Numbered from the stretch's first letter, positions 8,511 to 17,099 are shown. The stretch: DNA of 64,000 nucleotides from Brucella sp. BE17 (GCF_039545455.1 NZ_CP154468.1:992001-1056000), one strand, 5' to 3'. Notes: a model not told the origin generated them from the letters alone. Numbers and translations: made by a program.

Positions 8511-9529
8511 GTTACCTGTTCGTACGCAGCGCTGGCGGCATTGGGAAGATGTGTGACGCGAATGCCGGTGCCTTCGCCGATTTTGACGATTTCGCCCCGA
8601 CCGATCCGCTTGCCATCGCGGATGATATCGACGCGATCAGTATCGATGATTGCCAGCGGAAGCCGACTGCCCGGCACAAGCGCCTCAACCTCGGACAAAG
8701 AAATCGTGATGCGCCCGAATTCAAAGGCAAGGCAGATCGGGTTGGCTTGTTTTTTCCTGACTTTGCCATTCTTGGACGGCAACGGCTCACGCATCGGCAA
8801 AGGAGCGAGGGGACAGGCAAGAACGACACTGTTGTGATTGAACTCAACGGCCGCCGCCAGCTTGCCCTCGATCACGATTGCTGGCTGGCTGCCTTCAAGC
8901 ATGACGATATCGCCCGGTCGCAGACCATCGAGTTCGTTCAGAAACAGCTCCTGACTGCCAGCCGTGACCACAACCGCGACGCAATGTCCCGACAGATCAG
9001 GTGGTTCAGGTGCCTGCAGACGATCAAGCGCATCGGCCAGCAATCCGCCAAGCTCTTTGGGCATGGCAAGACGGCAGAGATAGCCTTCATCGCCCGAAAC
9101 AATGCGAATGCCTGTGACCAAGGACAACTTACCGGGCTTGCCCTCACCGACACGGACGGTTTCACCAAGCTGTGTTTCAATCTTCTGGCAAAGATCAAGG
9201 CAGGCAAGTTCCAGCAGAAGAGCGCGCTGCATCTCCTGTTCGTCGGCAAGCCTGCCGGAAAGATGCAACGACTGTTGCAGCCAAAAGCCCAATTCGTTCG
9301 GGATATGCAACTGGCAGATCGCATCCCCAATCTGGACGGGGAAGGAAAGCATGTCGCTTTTTGCAGGCGCTTCTTCGAAAGTGACAGAAACAGCCCGCTC
9401 GCCAAGTTTCAGCGTGATCGGCGCTCGCTTCTGCAACAATCTTTCCAAAAAATCGGAGGGCGGCGCTACCCTTTCCGGCGCAAGCAGGTTTGCAAGACGT
9501 GCCGCGCTGCCCATTGTTTCGCTCAGCAT
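8507..9529 (-). CDS. sctQ: T3SS cytoplasmic ring (C-ring) protein SctQ
   Basis: 340 aa. The last ~75 residues form a SpoA (FliN/FliM C-terminal) domain (LAFEFGRITISLSEVEALVP, then IGRGEIVKIGEGTGIRVTHL). The N-terminal two thirds is more variable and fits SctQ proteins, including a second weaker SpoA-like part near residues 200-265. SctQ builds the sorting platform under the export gate and binds SctL-SctN. Start ATG 9529 overlaps the sctO end by seven bases. An internal start that would give a separate SpoA-only product, as in Yersinia, cannot be decided by eye. Confidence 0.93.
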   Translation of the reverse strand: MLSETMGSAARLANLLAPERVAPPSDFLERLLQKRAPITLKLGERAVSVTFEEAPAKSDMLSFPVQIGDAICQLHIPNELGFWLQQSLHLSGRLADEQEMQRALLLELACLDLCQKIETQLGETVRVGEGKPGKLSLVTGIRIVSGDEGYLCRLAMPKELGGLLADALDRLQAPEPPDLSGHCVAVVVTAGSQELFLNELDGLRPGDIVMLEGSQPAIVIEGKLAAAVEFNHNSVVLACPLAPLPMREPLPSKNGKVRKKQANPICLAFEFGRITISLSEVEALVPGSRLPLAIIDTDRVDIIRDGKRIGRGEIVKIGEGTGIRVTHLPNAASAAYEQVT

Positions 9530-10008
9530 GGGGCCTCCGTGCGGGCCACGCTCAACTCCTCGATTTCCAGTTCGGAACGCGCTTCGCTGCTGATACGGTC
9601 GGCCAGATTGAGTTGGCTATGCATGTCAGCAAGCTTGTCACGCGCAAAAAGCCGCTGACGCCATTCACTATGCAGTTCATCCAGTGCTTTTTCGCTTTCG
9701 CATACAGATTTTTCAGCCTGTGCCCGAGCTTCCTGCAAAACCTCGCGCTGCTGATCGGACAGGAATAGCCTGTCACGAACACGCCCCAGTTCACGTTCTG
9801 AAACGGGGCTGATATTCATGGCGTTAAGAAATTTCTGTTCCCGTTCGTCCAGTTCAGTGTCATGGGTCGCTATGGCAGCATTGGCATGACAGAGCGCATG
9901 CTGCTTCTGTTTCAGGCGCGCAGTTTCCACGGCGATTGCCATCCGTGCGTGCTCCTCGCGCAACGCGCGCAAGGCCACAAGCCGGGCTATGTCATCGACC
10001 TGTTTCAT
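9523..10008 (-). CDS. sctO: T3SS central stalk protein SctO
   Basis: 161 aa, almost all coiled coil, rich in Glu, Arg, Gln and Ala. SctO/FliJ/YscO proteins are recognised by this structure and by their place directly after the ATPase gene more than by sequence. SctO fits into the ATPase hexamer and links it to SctV. The ATG at 10008 overlaps the sctN stop by four bases. It corresponds in position to y4yJ of rhizobial systems. Confidence 0.85.
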   Translation of the reverse strand: MKQVDDIARLVALRALREEHARMAIAVETARLKQKQHALCHANAAIATHDTELDEREQKFLNAMNISPVSERELGRVRDRLFLSDQQREVLQEARAQAEKSVCESEKALDELHSEWRQRLFARDKLADMHSQLNLADRISSEARSELEIEELSVARTEAPC

Positions 10009-11339
10009 TGAACAATGTCCCTCATGCGCCGCAGCATCGTGCGCAGATCGGATATTTCGTCAGAGGGTTGGCGCAGAAAAGCCTCGATTGCATCACGGCG
10101 TGAAACCGCCCTGTCGGCACGGGCGTCGCTGCCCGGCCTGTATTCGCCGACGCGTAGCAGAAGCTCGATATCGCGATAGGCTGCCATGTCTTCACGGATC
10201 GTACCCGCCATGTCGCGGTGATCGGATGAAACAACCGTATTCATCAGGCGACTGCGACTTTTAAGGACATCGATGGCCGGGAAATGATTGCGCTCCGCAA
10301 GATCGGCCGATAGAATGATATGTCCGTCGAGAATCGATTTCGCTTCTTCGGCGACCGGATCGAGTGCACCATCGCCTTCGGTCAAAACCGTATAAAGGGC
10401 GGTAATAGAGCCTCCTTTGCCCGGCCCGGCCCGCTCCAGAAGACGCGGTAGTGCTGCAAAAAACGACGGCGGAAAACCGCGCCGTGTCGGCGGTTCGCCC
10501 GCAGCAAGACCGATCTCGCGTTGCGCGCGCGCAAAGCGAGTGATTGAATCCATCAAAAGCAGCACATTATGACCCGCATCGCGGAAATATTCGGCGATTG
10601 CCGTTGCGACATGCGCGGCCTTGACGCGCTCGATTGCCGGACGGTCCGAGGTTGCCACCACGGTCACGGATTTCCGACGTGCCTCGGCACTCAACTGCAT
10701 TTCGACAAACTCGCGCACCTCGCGTCCACGTTCGCCGATCAGCCCGATGATGATGACGTCAGCTTCCGTTCCCGCCACGATGGAGGCGAGCAGCGACGAC
10801 TTGCCGACGCCCGGCTCGCCAAAAATGCCGACGCGCTGGCCGCGCGCCACCGTCATCAACCCGTCAATGGCCCGCACGCCAAGGCGCAATGGATATTCGA
10901 TGATGTCGCGCTCAAGCGGATGTGGCGGCTCGCCATGGACCGGATAGGTCTGCAAGGTTTTAACCGGCGATCCCAAATCCAGCGCGCGGCCCAACGGATC
11001 GATCACGCGCCCAAGGAGGGTTTCACTGACGGGCACCTGCAGGGCCTGCCCCGTCGGTATGACTTCGGCGCGGGGCGACATGCCCTCGAGGTCACCAATG
11101 GGGGAGAGCACAGCGCGCTCATCCTGAAAGCCGATCACTTCGGCAGGCACGAGACGCCCGGTCACCGGATCGCGCAGATTGCATAATTCGCCAATGCGTG
11201 CCGTCGGCAGGCTGGCATGAACGATAACGCCACGGATTTCCCGCACACGTCCACGCACGGGCCGCGGTTCTGCTTGAGACGCCGCACGCGACAGGCGTGA
11301 GAACAGGCCGTCAATATCGGGATTTGCCGTGCTGCTCAT
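10005..11339 (-). CDS. sctN: T3SS ATPase SctN
   Basis: 444 aa counted from the ATG at 11339 (MSSTANPDIDG), which overlaps the sctL stop by four bases; a longer reading to 11438 exists but lies inside sctL and is rejected. Walker A is GEPGVGKSS (near residue 167), Walker B is VLLLMDSITR, and the QREIGLAAGEPPTRRGFPPS and SITALYTVLTEGDG segments are typical of the F1-type rotary ATPases of T3SS. The enzyme unfolds substrates and strips chaperones at the cytoplasmic face. All catalytic elements are present. Confidence 0.97.
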   Translation of the reverse strand: MSSTANPDIDGLFSRLSRAASQAEPRPVRGRVREIRGVIVHASLPTARIGELCNLRDPVTGRLVPAEVIGFQDERAVLSPIGDLEGMSPRAEVIPTGQALQVPVSETLLGRVIDPLGRALDLGSPVKTLQTYPVHGEPPHPLERDIIEYPLRLGVRAIDGLMTVARGQRVGIFGEPGVGKSSLLASIVAGTEADVIIIGLIGERGREVREFVEMQLSAEARRKSVTVVATSDRPAIERVKAAHVATAIAEYFRDAGHNVLLLMDSITRFARAQREIGLAAGEPPTRRGFPPSFFAALPRLLERAGPGKGGSITALYTVLTEGDGALDPVAEEAKSILDGHIILSADLAERNHFPAIDVLKSRSRLMNTVVSSDHRDMAGTIREDMAAYRDIELLLRVGEYRPGSDARADRAVSRRDAIEAFLRQPSDEISDLRTMLRRMRDIVQ

Positions 11340-11938
11340 GCGCCACCTCGGCTTGAACCCATCATCATGGCGCGAATGGCAGCAAGTTGCGTTTCGATCC
11401 CGACATCGATGCTCGCCGACGGCGTTGTCACCGTGCACTGGGTCGCGGAAAGATGCCGGTCAGCCACCACGCGGATGGCCATGTTTTTGAGATCAAAAGC
11501 CGCGCATTGTGTTTTAACGTCGTCAACAATTTCCGGCGCGACATTGATGGTGACGCCGTTTTCATCGCTGAAAGCATTGATCGCCTGACGCGCGGCGCAG
11601 GCTACCAGTTCACCATTGCTGAACGCGCCCAGAACCTGCTGCAAAATCTCCATTGCAAGCGTAATGAGACGCGGTTCCGCTTCATCAAGATAGTTTGCGA
11701 TATCGGCCTGGGTGCGCATCAGCAGTGCAGCCGCCTCCGCTTCACCGGCCTTGCGGCCCTCGATACGCCCGACTTCACGCGCCTTCGCTATTTCCTCACG
11801 CGCTGTGGCGCGGATTGCTTCCGCCTCGGCCTTCGCTCGTTCAAGAAAAGCATAGCCGTCAATCCAGCTATCGGCATCTTCCGCGCGAATGATGCGGGCA
11901 AGCGGGCGGTTTGGCACGGCATCGACCAAATCCGTCAT
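11336..11938 (-). CDS. sctL: T3SS ATPase stator SctL
   Basis: 200 aa, ATG at 11938 overlapping the sctK stop. A long N-terminal coiled coil (residues about 30-80, Ala/Glu/Arg-rich) is followed by a C-terminal globular part, as in SctL/FliH/NolV. It holds SctN to the SctQ ring and regulates its activity. Neighbour order (sctJ-sctK-sctL-sctN) matches nolT-nolU-nolV-rhcN of rhizobia. Confidence 0.92.
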   Translation of the reverse strand: MTDLVDAVPNRPLARIIRAEDADSWIDGYAFLERAKAEAEAIRATAREEIAKAREVGRIEGRKAGEAEAAALLMRTQADIANYLDEAEPRLITLAMEILQQVLGAFSNGELVACAARQAINAFSDENGVTINVAPEIVDDVKTQCAAFDLKNMAIRVVADRHLSATQCTVTTPSASIDVGIETQLAAIRAMMMGSSRGGA

Positions 11939-12519
11939 GACGTCTGCCCTCTATTTTCGCCAAGGCGGCGCATTATAGCCGGTCCACGCGCCAAAATATC
12001 CGCGTCACTTGTTGCAGGAATCGCTGCATCATCAGGCCATTTGAGGCTAAGCTGTTTTGAAAGCGGCTCCGGCAAGGTACGGATCCACGCGCCAAGGCAG
12101 GCTTCCCCCTCCTCGCGAATGGCATTTTCCAGAGCATCAAGATCAAGGATGGGTAATCGCTCACCGGCAAGATCGTGATAAAGCCGCGCGTCCTGCAAGG
12201 CTTCCTCGCCGAAACGCTCCGCAAAGGCCGCCAAGATCGGCCCGCGAATTTCCTGAACAAAGATGCGGGCGCGATAAACAATACCGGCGCGAAAGGCCAG
12301 TGCTTCAAGCTCGCTTAAATCCAGACCGGCAATCATCCGGTCTACAGTGTCATCCGCATCACCATCATCGCTGATTTGATAATGCTGGTGAAGGAGCGCT
12401 TCCAGCCGTCCGGCAAAGCGCGGCTCTTTCATAAGCTTTTTTGCCAGACTGCCCGATGCTTCCGCTCGAAAACAGGCGGCAATCCGTTCGGGATGAACGT
12501 TATCGAGTATGCTGCTCAT
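11935..12519 (-). CDS. sctK: T3SS sorting-platform protein SctK (NolU-like)
   Basis: 194 aa counted from the ATG at 12519 (MSSILDNVHPERIAACF), whose first base is shared with the sctJ stop; a longer reading to 12660 lies inside sctJ and is rejected. Helical, no membrane segment. SctK proteins are poorly conserved; this call rests on size, on its place between sctJ and sctL, and on resemblance in layout to NolU. SctK joins the SctD cytoplasmic domain to the SctQ/SctL platform. Confidence 0.8.
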   Translation of the reverse strand: MSSILDNVHPERIAACFRAEASGSLAKKLMKEPRFAGRLEALLHQHYQISDDGDADDTVDRMIAGLDLSELEALAFRAGIVYRARIFVQEIRGPILAAFAERFGEEALQDARLYHDLAGERLPILDLDALENAIREEGEACLGAWIRTLPEPLSKQLSLKWPDDAAIPATSDADILARGPAIMRRLGENRGQTS

Positions 12520-13295
12520 TACAAGGTTTCCAGCTCGTAGGTTCGCCGACCGCGTTGACGCCAGATCAGCGTTCCAAGTGCGCCACCGAGAACGATCACC
12601 AGAAATGCTAGCCCGCCAACGATCCACTTGGCACGCGAAACACTGGTTTCGAGCATCCACAGGCCGAGGAAACTTGTCATTGGCTGGTCAGCCGCATCCG
12701 AACGCAGCGCAGGTGCTGCCACCGGCACCACCGAAACCTTGTCATAGGAAAGGCCCGCAATCCCATTGGCGACCAGCGTCTTGATCTGCGGGATCAACGG
12801 ATCGATCGCAAGCCCCGCCTCGTGACGGATAAAGACGGAGGCAGAAGACGGTGCCGCCTCACGGCGCAGCGGATCATTATCCGGCAAAACGATATGAACG
12901 CGCGCCGAAAGCACGCCATCGATTTCCGAAACGGTCTTCGACAGTTCTTCCGAAAGAGCATAGAGCATCTGCGCACGCTCCTGTACCGGCGACGCCACCA
13001 GTCCATCGCGCTGAAACACCTCGCCCATGGAGGCGAATTTCTGCTTAGGAAGCCCGGCGTCCTCCAGAACCCGGACCGCTTCGGCGAAACGGTCGCGATC
13101 AACCGTCACCTTCATGCGCCCATCTTCCTGAAGCGTGCGCCCGGCGGGAACGCCGTTTCTCTCCAGCGTGGCGACCATGGAATTGGCTTCCCGCTCGGCG
13201 AGATCGGTATAAAGATCGACGTCGCAACCGGCCAGAAAAAGCGCAACCAGCATCACGCCGATATTGAGACATCTCCGCAATACGGGCATCCTCAT
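12519..13295 (-). CDS. sctJ: T3SS inner-membrane ring lipoprotein SctJ
   Basis: About 258 aa. The start is uncertain among a TTG at 13310, ATG at 13295 and ATG at 13289; the ATGs best fit a short lipoprotein signal peptide with lipobox LFLAGC. The two ring-building motifs follow (DLAEREANSMVATLERNGVP, then KTVSEIDGVLSARVHIVLP), and a C-terminal membrane helix lies at about residues 212-236. Full length for SctJ/YscJ/NolT. It forms the inner ring of the basal body with SctD. Confidence 0.95.
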   Translation of the reverse strand: MRMPVLRRCLNIGVMLVALFLAGCDVDLYTDLAEREANSMVATLERNGVPAGRTLQEDGRMKVTVDRDRFAEAVRVLEDAGLPKQKFASMGEVFQRDGLVASPVQERAQMLYALSEELSKTVSEIDGVLSARVHIVLPDNDPLRREAAPSSASVFIRHEAGLAIDPLIPQIKTLVANGIAGLSYDKVSVVPVAAPALRSDAADQPMTSFLGLWMLETSVSRAKWIVGGLAFLVIVLGGALGTLIWRQRGRRTYELETL

Positions 13296-13341
13296 TCTCA
13301 AAACAAGCAATCAATAGTGATCTGTGGTGATCTGCGCGACC

Positions 13342-13794
13342 CTATTGGCCGCGCAGCAAGGTATTGGCGGCACCGGAAACCTGCGTGGTGCCACGCACCA
13401 CAAGCTGGGTTTCTATTGACTGGTCAAACATCATCCCCAGCGACTGGATGACCTTGTCCATCTGCGTCTGATCGACCGGCGTTGCCGAATTGCGTGTTTG
13501 CGACAGGTCTGTGGGCCCTGCACCGTTGGGGCCGACACTGACCAACTCGCCACCGGTCGCCTGTGGCGTTCTCTGCGTCAGACTGCTTGCGCGTTCGGAA
13601 AAGCTTCCGACACGTCCAAAGAAGCCCTTGAGATTTTGCAGGACTTCTTCACCCAGCTGGGCCGGACTTGCACCCTCGGGCAGAGCCTTCGCCTGCCCCG
13701 CCACATGCTCGAACAGATTTTGCGTTGCCTGCGGCACCACATCCTGAACGGGCGATACAGGCGCAACGCTTGCAGCCACAATTGCTGTCGTCAT
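13342..13794 (-). CDS. sctI: T3SS inner-rod protein SctI (NolB/NopB-like)
   Basis: 150 aa; ATG 13794 behind GGAG. The C-terminal helix, with IETQLVVRGTTQVSGAANTL and ending LLRGQ, is the typical SctI/HrpB/YscI signature; the first ~100 residues are low-complexity. The gene sits just upstream of sctJ, as nolB does in rhizobia, where the product (NopB) is also a surface-pilus component. It likely forms the inner rod that anchors the needle. Confidence 0.85.
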   Translation of the reverse strand: MTTAIVAASVAPVSPVQDVVPQATQNLFEHVAGQAKALPEGASPAQLGEEVLQNLKGFFGRVGSFSERASSLTQRTPQATGGELVSVGPNGAGPTDLSQTRNSATPVDQTQMDKVIQSLGMMFDQSIETQLVVRGTTQVSGAANTLLRGQ

Positions 13795-13830
13795 GAGCCT
13801 TGCTCCAAAAACAATCCAGCCTGACGACGA

Positions 13831-14046
13831 TTATTCGTCGGACATCGCTTCATTGAGAATATCATTGGCGCGCGGCATGATGATCATCTGACCGCCGACG
13901 GTCACTGCACCCTCGACCATCATCTGTTCCAGTTCAGGCGTCATTTCGCCCTGCTGCGCCTTGTCAAGCGCACCGTCAAAGGCGGCTTCGCTCGAATTGG
14001 TGACAAAAGCGGAAGAATCCGCACCGGAAACGGGAGGTATGGCCAT
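13831..14046 (-). CDS. 71-aa T3SS small protein, NopA/HrpF-like candidate
   Basis: ATG at 14046 with a strong AAAGGAG ribosome site seven bases upstream; TAA at 13831. A longer frame to 14322 exists only inside the neighbouring sctC half and is rejected. The protein starts MAIPPVSGADSSAF and ends MPRANDILNEAMSDE, with AAFDGALDKAQQGEMTPELE between. Size and this pattern recall small Rhc/Hrp pilus proteins (NopA, HrpF), but I am recalling the family loosely and cannot confirm it. Lying between the secretin half and sctI, it is a candidate needle or pilus subunit, in competition with the 53-aa proteins. Confidence 0.7.
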   Translation of the reverse strand: MAIPPVSGADSSAFVTNSSEAAFDGALDKAQQGEMTPELEQMMVEGAVTVGGQMIIMPRANDILNEAMSDE

Positions 14047-14089
14047 TGGTATCTCCTTTGGTTTTACCGGCAGACAAAGCCTGCCACGC

Positions 14090-14785
14090 TCAAGGTTTTG
14101 ATTGCGTCGCCCGGTTTGAGCGAGCAACCTCTTCTGCATCGGTTCCCGGCACAGCCGAATGGGGACCGGGCGTGAAAACAACTTCCGGCGCGATGCCGCC
14201 GCGAAAAACACGAACCCGCGGGTCATCACCGGCGACGACCGGTTCGGGCTGCATGCGCTGCACCAACTGATCGACGGCCGCCACATAAGCAGGCGGACCT
14301 GACGCTGTGATGACACGGCCATCGCGGGAGCTGCGAACAGAGAAACGCGTGTCCGCCAGACCGAGTTCGCGCAGTTGCGCGATCATGATCGCACCGTTGA
14401 GCTTGCCGGCATCGAATAGGCGTGTTGCGAATTCCGTATCGGCGCTGACATGCAGAACCGACCCGTCAAAATACCACGTCAAACCATTACCTCTTGCCAG
14501 GCGCTCAAGAAACTCGCCTGCAAACTTCGATTCGACCCGACCGCGAACGCGCCCCTTCACAGCATCTGAAAGCACAACGGGCACGCCCAGATTACGCCCG
14601 AACTCCGTCAATGTGTCGCGCAAATCTTGATCGAGCACGACGTAGTCGTACGGATCGGCAAACCAGCCCGGTTCGGCAGTTGCCGTCTGCACAAGGCAGA
14701 ACAAAGCCGTAGCAAGAGCAATTGCCGCTGCAACCCTTCGATGAACGAACCTTGCCGCCCCAACCGAAAAACAAAAACGCGCCAT
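14090..14785 (-). CDS. sctC1: Split secretin, periplasmic N0-N1 half (NolW/RhcC1-like)
   Basis: 231 aa. A signal peptide (VAAAIALATALFCLVQTATA) precedes the T3SS-type N0 domain (YDYVVLDQDLRDTLTEFGRN, SDAVKGRVRGRV, FLERLARGNGLTWYFDG) and the N1 domain (GPPAYVAAVDQLVQRM). The protein stops there with no secretin barrel, exactly as NolW in rhizobia, where the secretin is encoded by two genes. The other half is at 19330-20688 on the opposite strand. It should form the periplasmic collar of the outer-membrane ring. First gene of the leftward operon. Confidence 0.9.
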   Translation of the reverse strand: MARFCFSVGAARFVHRRVAAAIALATALFCLVQTATAEPGWFADPYDYVVLDQDLRDTLTEFGRNLGVPVVLSDAVKGRVRGRVESKFAGEFLERLARGNGLTWYFDGSVLHVSADTEFATRLFDAGKLNGAIMIAQLRELGLADTRFSVRSSRDGRVITASGPPAYVAAVDQLVQRMQPEPVVAGDDPRVRVFRGGIAPEVVFTPGPHSAVPGTDAEEVARSNRATQSKP

Positions 14786-15103
14786 TACACCCGATCCGAC
14801 AATTCTTGCAGCCGTAAAACAATTGGCAGATGAGAAGTTAAGTTCGAGTATTTCATATGCTGCTTATAACTTATCGCCCAACACGCTTGAAGAACAGCAA
14901 TATGAAATTTTCATGACAGTGTATAAATGAATCCTGTTACCCTCTCATGACGAACAGTGACACAAAAGTTTCACAATTTGCCCGTTGATTTATTTTATCG
15001 CTCAATAAATTGTTCTCCTTCGTTGGCGATAATTCTAATCTTATCCTCCGACGAGCGTGCGAAGTTTTGAGATTGCAATTCTTGATTGAACTGGAGACCA
15101 TCA
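14786..15103. promoter_or_regulatory. Divergent promoter region of the two T3SS operons
   Basis: 318 bp between the starts of the nolW-like gene (minus) and the second 53-aa gene (plus). AT-rich relative to the genes, with tracts such as TTGATTTATTTTATCG and AATTCTAATCTTATCC. It must hold both promoters. I found no convincing tts box, hrp box or other known T3SS operator by eye. No regulator gene for the T3SS is visible in the window. Confidence 0.5.
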
Positions 15104-15265
15104 ATGGCAGCTGTTACACCAACCTCCGGCGGCGGCGCTGACGCCGCGATCAGCAAGATGGAGGCCGCATTCGATGCAGCAATCGAAAAGTCGGCCAAGA
15201 TCACTGAAATCACGACCGAGAAGAAGACCGAACTCGACGCGACCAAGCAACGCCCGCAGAACTGA
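15104..15265 (+). CDS. 53-aa putative T3SS needle/pilus subunit, copy 2
   Basis: ATG at 15104 preceded by GGAG, TGA at 15263-15265. It begins MAAVTPTSGGGADAAISKM and ends KTELDATKQRPQN, almost identical to the protein encoded at 4691-4852 on the other strand. It is the first gene of the rightward operon, upstream of sctD, and is followed by a long imperfect hairpin. Two copies in opposite operons plus the fused tail at 3217-3681 point to a structural or secreted protein needed in quantity. Function is inferred only. Confidence 0.75.
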   Translation: MAAVTPTSGGGADAAISKMEAAFDAAIEKSAKITEITTEKKTELDATKQRPQN

Positions 15266-15308
15266 TTCCTTCGGTTCGGGCGGACAGGCCCGGCCATATT
15301 TGGACTCT

Positions 15309-15354
15309 TTCACGGATACGGCAGCGGATTTTCGGTCGCCGTATTCGCTGTGAA
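15309..15354 (+). terminator. Hairpin between the 53-aa gene and sctD
   Basis: TTCAC-GGATACGGC pairs with GCCGTATTC-(GCT)-GTGAA, an imperfect stem of about 14 bp, 44 bp after the stop of the 53-aa gene. There is no clear T-run. It could act as a partial terminator or RNA-stability element, matching the terminator behind copy 1. Confidence 0.4.
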
Positions 15355-15377
15355 CCGGATCCGATGAGAGGTGACAC

Positions 15378-16346
15378 TTGTCTCTGGCAAAGTTGACTAT
15401 ATCCGCCGCCAAGCCTCGCTTGCCCGCGATTGCGGTATTGAACGCTGCCGCCCCGGGCGCGCTAGCGCTTGAGGTTCTTTCCGGCATTCACAGTGGCATA
15501 CGTGCTCCGATCGAGGGTACGGCATGCGCTATCGGATCAGCGACAGGCTGCGACGTGGTTCTGGTTGACGAGGGTATCGCGCCCGAACATCTGCGGTTGC
15601 GCTTTTATGGTCGGCTGGTTGCAATCGACGCTGTCGGCGGAGTTGTTACGATCGAAGGTCGCTCAGTTCTCGGACATGGATATGGGTGCAAGGTCAATCT
15701 GCCGGTAACGCTTGGTGTCGGCGAAACCCGCTTGCGCATCGGGCGCGGGAGCGGACAAACCCGCGCGCTGCCACGTTGGGCAATCTATACGGGCGGCGCG
15801 CTGGCACTCGTCGCTGTAGCCCTCCTCGCTTTTCAGACAGGGTTTTCCCAACTAATGCCGCGACAAGCCATGGCGCATGGCGAACCGGCTCCGGCTCTTT
15901 TGACCCCAGCTTCGACCAAGCCGGAGACGGCTGAACCCGCCACCGCAGCCTTCTCCGATGAAAGGGTAACAAACGCGCTTCTGCAGGAGCTGGAAAAGGC
16001 AGATCTTGCCACGCTCAAGCTCGATGCAGATGGCCGCAGGATTGTGGTTTCCGGTGAGATTCCGGCCCAGCGCATGGCTGATTGGGGAAAAATCCAGCGC
16101 AGTTTCGACCGAATGCATGGTGGGCGGTATATCCTGACCAGCCTAGTCAACGCCGCAGCCGTCGCCAATGCACCAAGCTTTACGTTTCAGGCCGTCTGGT
16201 TCGGCAAAAATCCCTATGTGATCGATGCCCGCGGCGAGCGTCGCTATCCGGGCGCTGCATTTCAAGACGGCTGGATGCTCAAGTCAATTGAACCCGGTGC
16301 CGTTTCGGTCGTCCGCGGCAATGAAGAATTCAAGCTGACATTATGA
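15378..16346 (+). CDS. sctD: T3SS inner-membrane ring protein SctD
   Basis: 322 aa. The start is a TTG at 15378 with GAGAGG about eight bases before it; no ATG fits better. Residues about 25-125 form an FHA-like cytoplasmic domain, WAIYTGGALALVAVALLAF (about 135-153) is the single membrane helix, and the rest is periplasmic with a BON-like ring domain (DADGRRIVVSGEIPAQRM). This is the SctD/YscD/PrgH layout and corresponds to Y4yQ in rhizobial systems. It pairs with SctJ in the inner-membrane ring and with SctK in the cytoplasm. Confidence 0.88.
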   Translation: MSLAKLTISAAKPRLPAIAVLNAAAPGALALEVLSGIHSGIRAPIEGTACAIGSATGCDVVLVDEGIAPEHLRLRFYGRLVAIDAVGGVVTIEGRSVLGHGYGCKVNLPVTLGVGETRLRIGRGSGQTRALPRWAIYTGGALALVAVALLAFQTGFSQLMPRQAMAHGEPAPALLTPASTKPETAEPATAAFSDERVTNALLQELEKADLATLKLDADGRRIVVSGEIPAQRMADWGKIQRSFDRMHGGRYILTSLVNAAAVANAPSFTFQAVWFGKNPYVIDARGERRYPGAAFQDGWMLKSIEPGAVSVVRGNEEFKLTL

Positions 16347-16365
16347 TGTGTGATCTGCGTTCAGG

Positions 16366-16773
16366 ATGGCTCGCGTGAGCGACGTAATACGGCCAGTGCC
16401 TGTTGAGCGGCCCGGAGAGCGTCAACGCCTCGACCGTGCGCTCACCGAAGCCGGACGGCGCGCGGATGCGGTCAGCCGCGCACAGATCGCAGCTTTCGAG
16501 GCGGCGCTACGGATACGTCGGCGTGGCAGCACGGCACAAGGCGCATCGCTGCGGCGCGAAATCGACGCACTGACCATGCCGGAGATTTCCGATCCCGGCA
16601 TATTCAATGCGCCGCGCACGATGGCGCTGCTCGATCACGTCATCGAAGAAATCCTGCCTTCACTCGACACCAGTGAAGACGTCACCTCCATCGCTATGGC
16701 TATGTTGAAAGAAGAGATCGAGCGCCGACGCGATCTGGAAGAGCGGTTAATAGCCGAGGGAGATCCGGTATGA
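16366..16773 (+). CDS. 135-aa T3SS-operon protein of unknown function
   Basis: ATG at 16366, stop overlapping the next start by four bases. Helical, very Arg/Glu-rich and charged, with no signal peptide or membrane segment. I do not recognise the family. Its place between sctD and a small TPR protein ahead of sctV suggests a cytoplasmic chaperone or export-gate regulator; YscX/YscY-type pairs next to SctV are a possible analogy. That analogy is inference from position only. Confidence 0.75.
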   Translation: MARVSDVIRPVPVERPGERQRLDRALTEAGRRADAVSRAQIAAFEAALRIRRRGSTAQGASLRREIDALTMPEISDPGIFNAPRTMALLDHVIEEILPSLDTSEDVTSIAMAMLKEEIERRRDLEERLIAEGDPV

Positions 16774-17099
16774 AACGCGACAATGCCGATTCTGCCGAGC
16801 TGATGCATTCGCTTGGCTATCTCTATATGCGAAGCCACCAGCAGAGCCGGGCACTGGTTTTTCTGCTCATCGCCAACCGCATTGCACCCGAAGATGCTGG
16901 CATACTGCGAACACTAATTGCCGCTCTCATCGAAAACGGTGCAGGGGAGCGGGCGCTTGGTGCGCTTGATCGGCTAAGTGAACTCGAAGACGCACCATCG
17001 GTGCATCTCCTGCGCGCCCGTGCCTACTGGATTCTCGACGAAAAAAACGAAGCCCGCCGCTGTTTTCGCACCTATGTCGCATTGCGGAGGGCGGCTTGA
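16770..17099 (+). CDS. Small TPR protein, SctY/SctG-type chaperone candidate
   Basis: 109 aa with about two and a half tetratricopeptide-like helix pairs (LMHSLGYLYMRSHQQSRALV, then LLRARAYWILDEKNEARRCF). Small TPR proteins next to sctV act as chaperones for early or middle substrates (YscY, SycD/LcrH classes). It overlaps the gene before it and sctV by four bases each, so all three are translationally coupled. The partner may be the 135-aa protein just upstream or the 53-aa subunit. Domain call is fair; partner is speculative. Confidence 0.8.
   Translation: MKRDNADSAELMHSLGYLYMRSHQQSRALVFLLIANRIAPEDAGILRTLIAALIENGAGERALGALDRLSELEDAPSVHLLRARAYWILDEKNEARRCFRTYVALRRAA

Noticed and set aside
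8549..9658. 369-codon plus-strand frame over sctQ/sctO
   Set aside because: Antisense shadow of sctQ, whose SpoA domain and operon position are clear.
10005..11438. 477-aa version of the SctN ATPase
   Set aside because: The extra 33 codons overlap sctL and lack family similarity; the ATG at 11339 gives the normal length and a four-base overlap.
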